The notes under the pieces: model-generated
The model's database searches: none
The model's input: only the letters and a program-made list of their open reading frames with translations
Told to the model about the DNA's origin: nothing
Part shown: in pieces, positions 48,268-57,654 of the stretch
How the letters are laid out: every line of letters starts with the position of its first letter
Position numbering within the stretch: the first letter of the stretch is position 1
Assembly (NCBI RefSeq): GCF_025377685.1
Contig: NZ_JACEHK010000002.1
Span: forward strand, 604,477-668,476
Source of the DNA: Anaerobacillus sp. CMMVII
GTDB taxonomy: Bacteria > Bacillota > Bacilli > Bacillales > Anaerobacillaceae
Length of the DNA: 64,000 nucleotides
Reading direction: 5' to 3'
Program-made: the position numbers and the translations under genes

Positions 48268-49089
48268 ATGGACGAAATGTTTGAACATAGCAAGTTATTT
48301 ATATTTGATTTAGATGGAACTTTATATGAAGGTACTGATCATTTTGATTATTATGCCGAACGTCTTTTATTAGATGTAGCTAAAGAAAATAAAGAAGCAT
48401 TCAAAAGTGATTATGAAAAAATAAAGGGAGGAAGTCACCCAGTAAAAATTGGCAAAGCATACGATGTTGAACGAGATACGGTTTTAACCCTAGACCCATT
48501 TACATTAAGGGTTGTTAAAGTGGAGAAGTGGAATGGAGAAAAATGGACGGATGAAAAACGAATAGATGTTTATAGCAATTTGGTTTCCTTCGATTTTGAA
48601 TCAATGATTGCTATTGGCGATGGCTGGTGGCTACCATTTGTAGTGGCTAAGCACTACGGTATCAAAGATTGTTATCCGCGATATGTTGAGACAAAAGAAT
48701 ATATGGTGACTGAAAAATTTGAATTGGAAGAAATACCAGGAGTAAGGGAAGGGCTCATGTTATTAAAAGAATCAAAAAAGATCGTCCTTGTAACCAATAG
48801 TGATATTGACGATGTAGGTAGGTTACTAAAGGAATTAAATTTAGATGAAGCTTTTGAACATGTTGTTACGTCAGCTAAAAAACCATCACGGACAGTTGAG
48901 ATTTTCAAAAAATTAATGAAGCAATATGCAGTATCTCCAGAAGAAGTTGTTTCCATCGGAGATAACTTTATTAATGAAATTGCACCAGCAATACAATTAG
49001 GGATGAAAGGAATTTACATAGATCCACTTGAAAAAGAGCTTCAACATAGTCAGTTAAAAGTTGTAAGGAGTTTAGGGGATTTGTTTTAA
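48268..49089 (+). CDS. HAD-superfamily hydrolase
   Basis: The protein of about 273 residues has the HAD motifs in order: I, FDLDGTLYEG; II, LVTNSDID; Lys in SAKKPSR; III, SIGDNFINEI. A cap region lies between motifs I and II. This is a phosphatase of the pyrimidine-nucleotidase/phosphoglycolate type, with substrate not inferable. The start is uncertain: ATG 48268 and ATG 48277 are both possible and no clear ribosome site decides; the frame is open to TTG 48253. Confidence 0.82.
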   Translation: MDEMFEHSKLFIFDLDGTLYEGTDHFDYYAERLLLDVAKENKEAFKSDYEKIKGGSHPVKIGKAYDVERDTVLTLDPFTLRVVKVEKWNGEKWTDEKRIDVYSNLVSFDFESMIAIGDGWWLPFVVAKHYGIKDCYPRYVETKEYMVTEKFELEEIPGVREGLMLLKESKKIVLVTNSDIDDVGRLLKELNLDEAFEHVVTSAKKPSRTVEIFKKLMKQYAVSPEEVVSIGDNFINEIAPAIQLGMKGIYIDPLEKELQHSQLKVVRSLGDLF

Positions 49090-49169
49090 TTGATTAGAGC
49101 TGATTAACAGGAGGAATTTCTCTATTAATTAGCTTTTCTTGTTTAAAAATTTGATGTAAAGGCCTATAT

Positions 49170-49197
49170 TTGACAAATTTCGAAAAAATAATACTAT
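49170..49197 (+). promoter_or_regulatory. Candidate promoter of the chemoreceptor gene
   Basis: TTGACA at 49170-49175 and TACTAT at 49192-49197 are separated by 16 bases. I see no convincing sigma-D motif. The leader to 49375 would be about 170 bases and includes AGACTACAATAGTCT, a small hairpin. Confidence 0.5.
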
Positions 49198-49374
49198 ATT
49201 TTTGAATTTTATGGTAACTTTAATTTAGTGGTTTTTATTGGTTGATTATAGTAGGAGACTCTTACATAACAAGATTACCAATTGGATCTATTTGTATCAG
49301 ACTACAATAGTCTCAAGAGGAACACTTACATATTATAAAGGGAAAAATCTTTGTTAAAGGGAGAGAAGGGGAAT

Positions 49375-50856
49375 ATGGAAGAACATTTACAAGTCATTCA
49401 AGATCGCAATAAGCTACTTACAAAATTATTATGGTCTGCATTTATTCTTGGACTTGCTAGTAACATTTTAGCTCAAGTACCTCTCAATGGGATTATTGCA
49501 TTTAGCGTAACAGGTGTTCTGGCTATAGGAACAATTACCTTTATGACTTATAAAAAACTTTCTGTACAATATATTCAATATGTAGTCGTTGTGGGTTTCA
49601 GTATTTTAATTTATGTGATGGTATCTACTTCTCCAAAACTATCAAATTACTTAATGATATACGTTGCAGTAGCTTTTATGACTTTATACCATAACTATCG
49701 TTCGATTGCTTCTGCTGCAATCTCGGGCTTAATCTTATCAAACTACTTTTTTTGGACTTTTCAGGATGAAATGTTTTTCGGAGTAGATTATAAGGTTTTT
49801 CTATCAATGAATGTCATGTATATAATCATTACAGGTGTGTTAATCTCTCAAGCACGTATCGGTGAAAAGATGCAAAAGCAAATGGATCAACAACATGCTG
49901 AGATGAAAGCAGATAAAAAGAAAGTTGATCAACTTTTGAAAGAAGTTACTCGTTCTGTTCAAGTGATTACTAACTTTAGTGAGAACTTAAAAGGAAACAT
50001 AGGTGCAACAGCAACAATTTCAAATGAAATAACAACCGCTTTTGCAGAAGTAACTAGAGGTGTAGAAGCACAAGCAGCAAGTGTTGGAGAAATGACGGGC
50101 TCGGTGAACGAAACAAATGATGTGGTGTCAAGAGTGTCAAGAATTTCGACACAGATGGGGACTCTTTCAGCCGAAACAAGAGACATTACCACGAAAGGTA
50201 ACGATTACGTTATTAAACTTTCTTCCGATATGTCACAAGTGAATGAAGTAATTAGTGCTGCTAGTCAGTTGATTAAGGAATTAAATGATCAAACGAATCA
50301 TATTGGAGCTATACTTTCATCAATTAGCGATATATCAAATCAAACCAATCTCTTAGCATTAAATGCTGCAATTGAAGCTGCAAGAGCTGGTGAGCATGGT
50401 AAAGGGTTTGCCGTTGTCGCAGCAGAGGTACGGAAATTAGCAGAGAGTTCACAAAATTCTACCGTTGAAATTAGTCAAATTTTAACTGAAATCCAAGAGA
50501 AGACATCTCAAGTGACAAAGCAGATTGAAGCTGGTGAACAATCCGTTGTCGCTAGTATTTTAGCCACTGACAAAACGAAAGGCAATTTTGAGATAATCCT
50601 AGCTAATACAGTTAAGGTTGCCGATGAAGCTAAAAATGTTAAATTGATGTTATTCCAACTAGAAGAAGCTTCAGCCCAGATTGGTCAAGAGATTTCCTCT
50701 GTTTCTCAAGTTACACAACATTCGAGTGCACAAACAGAAGAAATTTTAGCACATGTTGAAGAACAGCATAGTCGTATTAATACAATTATGAATTCTTTTG
50801 AAGAGTTAGACAGCCTAACAAAGCAGTTGCAAAACCTAGTCGATGAAACAAAGTAA
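49375..50856 (+). CDS. Methyl-accepting chemotaxis protein with six-helix membrane sensor
   Basis: The roughly 493-residue protein has about six closely spaced membrane helices in residues 18-165 and no large extracellular ligand domain or visible HAMP. The cytoplasmic coiled coil holds the conserved hairpin tip [20 protein letters not shown] and [18 protein letters not shown]. It should signal to CheA and CheW, sensing something in or near the membrane (redox, pH or hydrophobic ligand; inference). ATG 49375 has AGAAGGGG just upstream; TTG 49351 is an alternative. Monocistronic with a terminator. Confidence 0.9.
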   Translation: MEEHLQVIQDRNKLLTKLLWSAFILGLASNILAQVPLNGIIAFSVTGVLAIGTITFMTYKKLSVQYIQYVVVVGFSILIYVMVSTSPKLSNYLMIYVAVAFMTLYHNYRSIASAAISGLILSNYFFWTFQDEMFFGVDYKVFLSMNVMYIIITGVLISQARIGEKMQKQMDQQHAEMKADKKKVDQLLKEVTRSVQVITNFSENLKGNIGATATISNEITTAFAEVTRGVEAQAASVGEMTGSVNETNDVVSRVSRISTQMGTLSAETRDITTKGNDYVIKLSSDMSQVNEVISAASQLIKELNDQTNHIGAILSSISDISNQTNLLALNAAIEAARAGEHGKGFAVVAAEVRKLAESSQNSTVEISQILTEIQEKTSQVTKQIEAGEQSVVASILATDKTKGNFEIILANTVKVADEAKNVKLMLFQLEEASAQIGQEISSVSQVTQHSSAQTEEILAHVEEQHSRINTIMNSFEELDSLTKQLQNLVDETK

Positions 50857-50862
50857 ATTTTC

Positions 50863-50898
50863 AAACACTGTATCCTCTGAGGGTGCAGTGTTTTTTTT
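50863..50898 (+). terminator. Terminator after the chemoreceptor gene
   Basis: ACACTG and CAGTGT pair with an inner TCCTCTGAGGG, followed by eight T. Confidence 0.8.
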
Positions 50899-51246
50899 GT
50901 TAGATATGAAGACCGTTTTTAATACTTAATGCTACCTTCTGGGTCTATCTGCTCCTGTGGTAGATGTCGCAAAGGGATTAATTCAAGGTTGTTCTTGGTA
51001 TCCAGTTCAAATAACTCTAATAGCTTTTCGTATATTCAACCTTCAAGAAGCTAGACAGCTGTTAGTGTTTAACTAAAATTAAGTAGCTAGCCTTTATACA
51101 CTGCAGTGTATATGTTCACATAAGTATCAATTAGATTTCATGCTGACTTCACAATCTGAAACTAAACTGAATGTAAAGAGAAGGCATCCCAAACAAACAG
51201 GAGATTGCCTTCGAATTATCCATTTAACGATCGAGGGGGGATATGC
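50899..51246. other. Intergenic region upstream of the tatA-molybdoenzyme operon
   Basis: The left part (from about 50912) has GTTTTTAATACTTAATGC like the degenerate repeat at 20059. The right part contains the perfect palindrome at 51095-51112. No open frame is convincing. The promoter of the respiratory operon should lie between 51060 and 51230; the ribosome site CGAGGGGGG is at 51232-51240. Confidence 0.55.
51095..51112. promoter_or_regulatory. Perfect 18-bp palindrome, candidate operator of the respiratory operon
   Basis: TATACACTGCAGTGTATA is fully symmetric, nine bases per arm, and lies 134 bases before the tatA start. Perfect symmetry without a T tract suggests a dimeric regulator site rather than a terminator. 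It does not match the Fnr consensus TGTGA-N6-TCACA. The cognate regulator is unknown. Confidence 0.55.
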
Positions 51247-51435
51247 TTGTTTTCAAATATTGGAATTCCAGGCTTAGTATTAATTCTTGTTATTGCACTT
51301 ATCATTTTTGGTCCGAAAAAGTTGCCTGAAATCGGAAGAGCAGTAGGTAATACATTGAAAGAATTTAAGCAAGCAACGAAAGAGCTTAAGGAGGATGTTG
51401 ACGTCACGAGTACATTAAAAGACAACAAAGAGTAA
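51247..51435 (+). CDS. tatA: Twin-arginine translocase subunit TatA
   Basis: From TTG 51247 (CGAGGGGGG six bases upstream) the 62-residue protein reads [20 protein letters not shown], then the [14 protein letters not shown] hinge and an amphipathic helix, the standard TatA layout. The longer frame from 51205 is not TatA-like at its start. No tatC is present. Being first in the operon of a Tat-exported reductase suggests a dedicated or supplementary pore subunit. Confidence 0.92.
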   Translation: MFSNIGIPGLVLILVIALIIFGPKKLPEIGRAVGNTLKEFKQATKELKEDVDVTSTLKDNKE

Positions 51436-51458
51436 GTTTGGTATAAGGAGGGGGTTAA

Positions 51459-52562
51459 GTGAGTTCAGCTATTCGTAATTTGTTGTCAACAGATGTAGTA
51501 GAGGTGTATGAAGAAGCATGTAAAAACTTTCGAAATAAAACAGTAGCTTGCCGACTATGCATCGACTGTTGCAGTGAAGAAGCGATCTCATTACAAAATC
51601 AAATACCTACCATCATTGCTAAAAAATGTATTGATTGTTGTGCATGTGTTAGTGAGTGTCCAGTAAATGCTATCGATCATATTCGCAAACCTTATGGGAA
51701 AATTTCTGAATATGTTAACGATTTTCCATTCACAGATATCACGTGCGACCAAGTTGAAGAAGTTAACCGAGGAATTAAAGTGCCATGTTTACTATTTTTA
51801 GATGCTCCTCTATTAAGTCAGTACGCTGACAAACGTGAAGAACTTCACATATATACTGGTCATTGTCAAACTTGCAAAAAGTCGAATGAAGAAAGAATTA
51901 TAATCCACTTTAAAAACCTTGAAAGAGAATTAGAGCGTTTAGGAATTAGTATATTGATTAAAGCAAAATATCAAATGCCAGAAGATAGCATTGAACAAAT
52001 TGTTGATGCCGTTTCTAGAAGAGATCTGCTTAAAAAGTTTTCCTTGGCTAACATAAAAGAATTGCTTCTCAATCGAGAGACGATATCAGAAAAAGATGAA
52101 CAAACTTTAAGTATTATAGAACGAATGCATTTAAAGAAAAAAATCTTAGATCAGTCAAGAAATAGAGCGGGGTCTAGAATTAACAAAACGTCTTCTAAAA
52201 TATCGAGTTTTTTATTCTCTATTAAAGTCAATGAAGAATGTAATGGTTGTAACGTTTGTGAAAGAATTTGTCCAACAAATGCACTTTTTTGGAAGGATGA
52301 ACCTGGAATCAGTTATTTAATGTTTGAACCAAATTCTTGTATCCATTGTTCTAAATGCCTTGCGTGTCCGCAAAAAGCTTTAGCGATTTCAGAACGAACG
52401 CACTATGACGATGAAATTCCTAGTCAACTAATAGCAATGGAAATAAAGATTTGTAGAGAATGTGGTGAAACTTTCAAAACAATAAAAGATCATGAGCAAC
52501 TTTGTTTCTTTTGTGAGGCGAAAAGCTCAAAAGATCCTATGCGATTTTTTACAACAGAATGA
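51459..52562 (+). CDS. Multi-[4Fe-4S] ferredoxin-type protein of the respiratory operon
   Basis: The 367-residue cytoplasmic protein has N-terminal Cys-rich motifs (CRLCIDCC, then KCIDCCACVSECPVNAI), a helical middle with CQTCKK, a second pair of clusters (CNGCNVCERICPTNAL and CIHCSKCLACPQKAL), and a C-terminal CxxC-x14-CxxC zinc-ribbon-like end (CREC...CFFC). It has no signal peptide. Its role is unknown: an electron carrier or a maturation factor for the reductase are both possible. RBS AAGGAGGGGG precedes GTG 51459, 23 bases after tatA. Confidence 0.82.
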   Translation: MSSAIRNLLSTDVVEVYEEACKNFRNKTVACRLCIDCCSEEAISLQNQIPTIIAKKCIDCCACVSECPVNAIDHIRKPYGKISEYVNDFPFTDITCDQVEEVNRGIKVPCLLFLDAPLLSQYADKREELHIYTGHCQTCKKSNEERIIIHFKNLERELERLGISILIKAKYQMPEDSIEQIVDAVSRRDLLKKFSLANIKELLLNRETISEKDEQTLSIIERMHLKKKILDQSRNRAGSRINKTSSKISSFLFSIKVNEECNGCNVCERICPTNALFWKDEPGISYLMFEPNSCIHCSKCLACPQKALAISERTHYDDEIPSQLIAMEIKICRECGETFKTIKDHEQLCFFCEAKSSKDPMRFFTTE

Positions 52563-52585
52563 TTAAAGATAGGAGAGGTGAAAAA

Positions 52586-53665
52586 ATGAAAGTTTATCAA
52601 AAGAAATTCTTAATCTTATTAAGCAGTATTGCAGCTGTGTTTACCCTAAGCGCTTGTTCCGATAATAACGTAACAATTGATAATATCGGACCAGGCAAGG
52701 AAAAAGTTGAAGCTCCTGTAGTACAACTTGAATCTGACTCATTTGAGCTTTTACAACAAGTTTCTGAAGAATATTTGAAGAATACCAGTTTCGAGTCAAT
52801 TATGCCTGGGGAAGTATATGACAAAATAGTTTTTGGATCAGAGGAAGATTTCCTGATTGTTGATGTCAGGGAAACAGAAGCATTTGCAGCTGGAAATATT
52901 GGTGGCTCAATAAACATTCCTTATGGTGTGACAGCTGATCAAAACCAAATTCAAAATCTGCCCAAAGATAAGAAGCTGATCGTTGTCTGTTACTCGGGAC
53001 ATACAGCAAGTCAAACAGCAGCCTTGTGGAACATGTTAGGTTACAACGCCATTCCCATGGAATATGGGATGGGTGGTTGGACAACTGCAGAAGGGTTAGG
53101 AGCAGCGTTTGTTAAGCAAGCTTTTGAATTTGAAGTAGTAAAGACCAATTTTCCAGCTGATGGAACAAATGCATTACCTAATATTGAAGCGCAGGAAGCA
53201 ACAAATATTAATGAATTAATTTTGGCTCAATCAAAGAAATATTTGACTTCTGGAAAAGGAGCCGTAATTCCTGCTCCAAAGGTATTAGAAAAAATTGAAG
53301 AGAATGCAACAGACGTGTTCTTACTTGATATTCGGCAAGAAAGTCATTATCAAAATGGACATTTAGAATATGCAGTAAATATTCCAGTGGAAACTTTAGC
53401 TAGTAAAGATAACTTAGCAAAACTTCCAACTGATAAACAAATTATTATTATCGGTTACAGTGCAACAGATGCTAGTATTGCCAATCGCGTATTAAATCAG
53501 CTTGGGTACAACGCTATACCATTACATTCAGGAATGCGTGTTTGGACTTCAGACCAATCAGTCACTGGAACAAATGGAATTCCTGTCAATTCGTTAGGGA
53601 AATACCCAATAGAAAAATTAAATTACAACCTTGAAGGTGAAGGGGCAGAGGCTAGCTGTAGCTAG
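52586..53665 (+). CDS. Lipoprotein with two rhodanese domains (SrrE-like)
   Basis: ATG 52586 follows GGAGAGGTG and starts a lipoprotein signal with lipobox LSAC near residue 24; the upstream ATG 52559 would spoil it. Rhodanese domain 1 (about 75-175) has VDVRETEAFAAGNIGG and active loop CYSGHTAS. Domain 2 (about 225-325) has LDIRQESHYQNGH but GYSATDAS, with Gly in place of the catalytic Cys, so it is probably inactive. It precedes the molybdoenzyme gene by 21 bases. It may carry sulfane sulfur or selenium outside the membrane. Confidence 0.88.
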   Translation: MKVYQKKFLILLSSIAAVFTLSACSDNNVTIDNIGPGKEKVEAPVVQLESDSFELLQQVSEEYLKNTSFESIMPGEVYDKIVFGSEEDFLIVDVRETEAFAAGNIGGSINIPYGVTADQNQIQNLPKDKKLIVVCYSGHTASQTAALWNMLGYNAIPMEYGMGGWTTAEGLGAAFVKQAFEFEVVKTNFPADGTNALPNIEAQEATNINELILAQSKKYLTSGKGAVIPAPKVLEKIEENATDVFLLDIRQESHYQNGHLEYAVNIPVETLASKDNLAKLPTDKQIIIIGYSATDASIANRVLNQLGYNAIPLHSGMRVWTSDQSVTGTNGIPVNSLGKYPIEKLNYNLEGEGAEASCS

Positions 53666-53692
53666 AATAGCTAATGAGAAAGGAGAATGAAA

Positions 53693-55897
53693 ATGTTAAA
53701 AATGCAAAGACGTACATTTTTAAAAGCATCAGCTGCAACAGCAGTAATGAGTGCTGTTCCGTTGTACTTTGGTTTTAATGATTATAAACAAGTAGCTTCA
53801 GAGGCTCCTGTGAAGAAAATACCCACTACATGTAATGGGTGCGCGAGTATGTGCGGACTGTTTGCCCATATAAAAAATGACCGCTTATGGAAAATTGAAG
53901 GTCACCCCATCCATATAAAATCTAGAGGGCGTTTATGTGCAAGAGGACATGGAATGGCTGCAGATTTGTACGGTAAAGGACGAGTAACTGGGCCGATGAA
54001 ACGAACTGGTGAAGAAACATTTGAACCTATTTCGTGGGACCAAGCGTTTAAAGAAATTGGTGAGAAGCTTCAAGGAATTATAAATACACATGGTGGGAAC
54101 TCCGTAATGTGGCTAGAGCATGGGGTTCGTGGTAAGTTTTATGCTGACCAATTTTTAGATGTAATTGGTTCATCCAATTACGTTACTCATTATTCTACTT
54201 GTTTTTCTTCAAAAACAAATGCATGGCATCACATGGCCGGTGGCTCACTAAATGGGGATCATGAGAATTCAAAGTATATGATTTTTGAAGGCCGTAACTT
54301 TGCTGGGGCGATTATTCCACACGGAATGAACCAAATTACAAAGGCAAAGGAAAATGGAGCGAAAATTGTTGTTATTGACCCGCGCTATTCTGAAATTGCA
54401 AAGATTGCAGATGAGTGGATCCCGATCCGTCCTGGAACGGACTTAGCGTTCCGTTTAGGGTTAGCTCATGTTCTTATTACAGAGAAACTTTATGATAAAG
54501 CTTTTGTAGATAAGTATGTTGAAGGTTTTGATGAATTTTGGAGAGTGAATAAAAAATATACACCTGAATGGGCAGCTGAGATTTCAGGAATACCAGTTGA
54601 AAAAATTCGCGAGATTGCTCGTGATTTAGCCAAACATGCTCCTCAAGCCTTTATAGAGCCAGGCTGGCATGGTCTACACTGTCACTATATCAACAGTACG
54701 CAAACTGCGCAAATGGGCGTTATTGTGAATGCTTTATTAGGAAATTTCTATAAGCGTGGTGGCTTGATGCCAAATGCTAATGCTCCACTTGGTTCATTAC
54801 AAATTCCTGATCAGTTTCATCCAGAAAAAGGTCCAAGAATTGATGGTGCTGGTGTAGAAGGAGAATTCTTAACTGTTGAACCAGGTCGAGGCATTGCACA
54901 CCGTGTTCCTGATGCGATAGAAGCAGGAAAATTAAAAGCACTATTTGTCTACCACTTTAACCCGGTAAGAAATGCTCCAGATCCTGAATACCAAAAGAAA
55001 ATGAAAGATGCTGAACTAGTCATTTCAATTAACGTTGATTGGAATGAAACAAGTGTCTATGCAGCGGATTATATTTTACCAGAAGATTATTATCTAGAAA
55101 GAACTGAGGCACCAACAAATGTAAATGGTCACATATCGCATGATCATCCACAAGTATCTATTCGTCAAAAGGTAGTTAATAGATTGTTTGACACAAAACC
55201 ACTTCTTGACATAATGAGAGGTATCTCAAATGAAATGGGCTACTACTTGTACGATTATACAGTTGAAGACCAAATAGCTGCCGCTGTAGAACCACTAGGA
55301 ATTACACCTGAGCGATTGAAACAAGCAGGAACGATTGAATTCCCTGCAACTGTTAAGCCAGTGTTTCCTGAAAATAAAGGTAAACCAGCATTAGGAACGT
55401 ATACAGGTAAAATTGAATTTTCAATTGATTTATTTAGGCTGGACGGAAAAATGGGTGTACCTACGTGGATTCCACCAATGGTTATGCCGAATCCAGACAA
55501 TAAAGAAGAGTTCCGCTTAATTCACGGTAAATGTCCATGGCATTCACACCATGTAACAAGTAATAATCCTGAATTAATGGCAATTACTGAGAAGTATGAT
55601 GGTACTTCAATGTGGATTAATACCAAACGAGCGAATGAATTAGGAATTATAAATGGTGATACAGTCTTTGTAGAGTCTGATATTGCGAAAAAGAAAGTCA
55701 AAGTAAGAGTAACTGAGTTTATTCACCCAGAAGCAGTGTGGATTCCTTCAGCATACGGTGGTTTTTCAAAGAAATTAGAAACAGCTTATAATGTCGGTGT
55801 TAACTACAATGATTTCATTCCTTCGATGGTCGAGCCTTACTCAGGAACAACGATGTCACAGGAAGTAGTTGTTACGGTAAGAAAGGAGTCTAACTAA
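53693..55897 (+). CDS. Tat-exported molybdopterin oxidoreductase catalytic subunit (SrrA/PsrA/PhsA-like)
   Basis: The 734-residue enzyme starts MLKMQRRTFLKASAATAVMS, a Tat signal with RRTFLK. ATG 53693 lies seven bases after AAAGGAG; ATG 53687 is too close. A [4Fe-4S] motif uses Cys47, Cys50, Cys54 and Cys82. Cys170 in HYSTCFSSKTNAW is the likely Mo ligand, as in PsrA, PhsA and arsenate reductases. Molybdopterin-binding segments follow (IVVIDPRYSEIAKIADEWI; HGKCPWHSHH). Size fits the polysulfide, thiosulfate and selenite reductase group better than arsenate reductase (about 850). The acceptor cannot be set from sequence alone. Confidence 0.9.
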   Translation: MLKMQRRTFLKASAATAVMSAVPLYFGFNDYKQVASEAPVKKIPTTCNGCASMCGLFAHIKNDRLWKIEGHPIHIKSRGRLCARGHGMAADLYGKGRVTGPMKRTGEETFEPISWDQAFKEIGEKLQGIINTHGGNSVMWLEHGVRGKFYADQFLDVIGSSNYVTHYSTCFSSKTNAWHHMAGGSLNGDHENSKYMIFEGRNFAGAIIPHGMNQITKAKENGAKIVVIDPRYSEIAKIADEWIPIRPGTDLAFRLGLAHVLITEKLYDKAFVDKYVEGFDEFWRVNKKYTPEWAAEISGIPVEKIREIARDLAKHAPQAFIEPGWHGLHCHYINSTQTAQMGVIVNALLGNFYKRGGLMPNANAPLGSLQIPDQFHPEKGPRIDGAGVEGEFLTVEPGRGIAHRVPDAIEAGKLKALFVYHFNPVRNAPDPEYQKKMKDAELVISINVDWNETSVYAADYILPEDYYLERTEAPTNVNGHISHDHPQVSIRQKVVNRLFDTKPLLDIMRGISNEMGYYLYDYTVEDQIAAAVEPLGITPERLKQAGTIEFPATVKPVFPENKGKPALGTYTGKIEFSIDLFRLDGKMGVPTWIPPMVMPNPDNKEEFRLIHGKCPWHSHHVTSNNPELMAITEKYDGTSMWINTKRANELGIINGDTVFVESDIAKKKVKVRVTEFIHPEAVWIPSAYGGFSKKLETAYNVGVNYNDFIPSMVEPYSGTTMSQEVVVTVRKESN

Positions 55898-55899
55898 TT

Positions 55900-56439
55900 A
55901 TGGCTAGATACGGTTTGTTAATAGATGCAACAAAATGTACTGGATGTAGTGCCTGTAGCATTGCTTGTAGTCAGCATAATCAATTAGAACTTGAGGTTAA
56001 TTACAACCGTTTGGAATTTGTTGAAAAAGGAACCTATCCAAATGTGAAAATGGAGATTGTTCCACTGCAGTGTATGCACTGTGACAATCCTCCATGTGCT
56101 CTTGTATGTCCAACTCAGGCTACCTACAAACGTGAAGATGGAATTGTTTTAGTTGATGCCAATAAATGTATCGGTTGTAAGTACTGTATGACTGCTTGTC
56201 CTTATGATGCTAGACAATTAAACCATAGCCGTGTGCCGGAAAAATGTCGTTGGTGCCCTGAGATTTTATCAAAAGGGGAACAGCCTCCTTGCTCTAGTAC
56301 TTGTATGAATGAGGTTCGATTACTTGGGGATTTAGAAGATCCAAATAGTGAACTAAGTAAAAAATTAGCAACAACTAGTACTTATCAACTAATTCCTGAA
56401 AAAGGAACGAAACCACGAATTTATTATGTGAAAAAGTAA
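55900..56439 (+). CDS. Four-cluster ferredoxin subunit of the molybdoenzyme (SrrB/PsrB-like)
   Basis: The 179-residue protein carries four cysteine sets: CTGCSACSIACSQHN, CMHCDNPPCALVCP, CIGCKYCMTACPYDA and CRWC...CSSTC. This is the DMSO-reductase family electron-transfer subunit that passes electrons from the membrane anchor to the catalytic subunit; it is exported with it. It starts two bases after the catalytic gene, with AAGGAG inside that gene. Confidence 0.95.
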   Translation: MARYGLLIDATKCTGCSACSIACSQHNQLELEVNYNRLEFVEKGTYPNVKMEIVPLQCMHCDNPPCALVCPTQATYKREDGIVLVDANKCIGCKYCMTACPYDARQLNHSRVPEKCRWCPEILSKGEQPPCSSTCMNEVRLLGDLEDPNSELSKKLATTSTYQLIPEKGTKPRIYYVKK

Positions 56440-56454
56440 AGAGAGGTGATTCTT

Positions 56455-57635
56455 TTGTTGTTAAATCGTAAAGTTTGGATTATTATCTCGAGTATTTTAA
56501 TTATTGTTGGTGTCGCTGGTGCCATAAATGTCATTCTTCATGGTGAAGAAGTAATGGGAACGACGAATTATGTACCATGGGGTGCGTTACTGGCAGCATA
56601 TGTATTTTTTGTTGTATCTTCTACAGGGTTATCATTAGTTTCGTCATTAGGTCACGTTTTTAAATTTAAGAGATTTGAAGTGATTGGGAAACGTGCTGTG
56701 TTAGGGTCAATTATTACATTATTAATGGGATTTGCTGTTATTGCACTTGAGTTAGGAAACCCATTAAACATGATCCATTTGTTGTTTACACCAAATTTTT
56801 CATCAGCGATTTTTTGGATGGGATTGTTATATGGTGTCTATCTTGTCTTACTATGTTTTGAGTTATTCTATATGATCAAAGATGACCACAAAAAGTCTAC
56901 TTTTTTGGGCTGCTAGTATTAATTTCGGCAATTGCTGCTCATAGTAACTTGGGCGCTGTTTTCGGATTTTTAAATGCTAGACCATATTGGAATGGGCCGT
57001 ATTTATCAATCTACTTTATCTTATCAGCATTATTATCAGGTGCTGCTTTACTTTCAATCATGTACTTTATCGTATCAAAAGTGAAAAAAGATGAAACACT
57101 TTACTTCCGTGGCGATCATATTGTAGCTAGTTTAGGGAAGCTTCTCTTATTCTTTATTGGAATTACATTATTCTTTACAACATGGAAGATCCTTACAGGC
57201 CTATATGGTGCCGTCCCTGGTAAGTATGAAGCAGTTATGATTACTTTAACAGGACCATTTGCAATATCGTTTTGGGTATTTCAGATCGGATTAGGGATGA
57301 TTGTACCAATCTTACTTTTATCTTTATCAAATGGATTTAAGCCATCTCGTGTTTTTACTGCGGCTATTTTAGTTGTAATTGGAATTTTCTTTATGCGTTT
57401 AGACCTTCTCTTTGTAGGTCAGATGATCCCACTTGAAATGGTTAAAGGTATGCAAGTGGAAATGTACCGAACATTTTCAATTACATGGTCAGAATGGGCA
57501 ATCATATTTGGAGCGATCGGTGGCACAATCCTACTCTACTTAGTTGGAGAAAAGTTGTGGAACCTGCAAACCATCGTTCATGAGGATGAGGAAAAAGAAC
57601 TGTCAGTACAAACACTGAGAGTTACAAAGGCATAA
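56455..57635 (+). pseudogene. NrfD/PsrC-type membrane anchor, frameshifted
   Basis: The start TTG 56455 (or 56458) follows GAGAGGTGA. Two frames together encode a polytopic quinol-oxidising anchor with about nine helices: part 1 ends at 56916 (MIHLLFTPNFSSAIFWMG) and part 2 continues from before 56949 (NLGAVFGFLNARPYWNG, WKILTGLYGAV). One T restored in TTTTTT at 56901-56906 makes one continuous protein of about 393 residues and reads STFFGLLVLISAIAAHSNLG across the join. NrfD-type anchors draw electrons from menaquinol. The break is in a T run, so sequencing error is likely. Confidence 0.88.
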
Positions 57636-57654
57636 TTAATAAAGGAGAATGAAG

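Noticed and set aside
53693..55897. Respiratory arsenate reductase ArrA
   Set aside because: Size, the rhodanese neighbours and the NrfD-type anchor fit the PsrA/PhsA/SrrA group better, though ArrA cannot be excluded without a tree.
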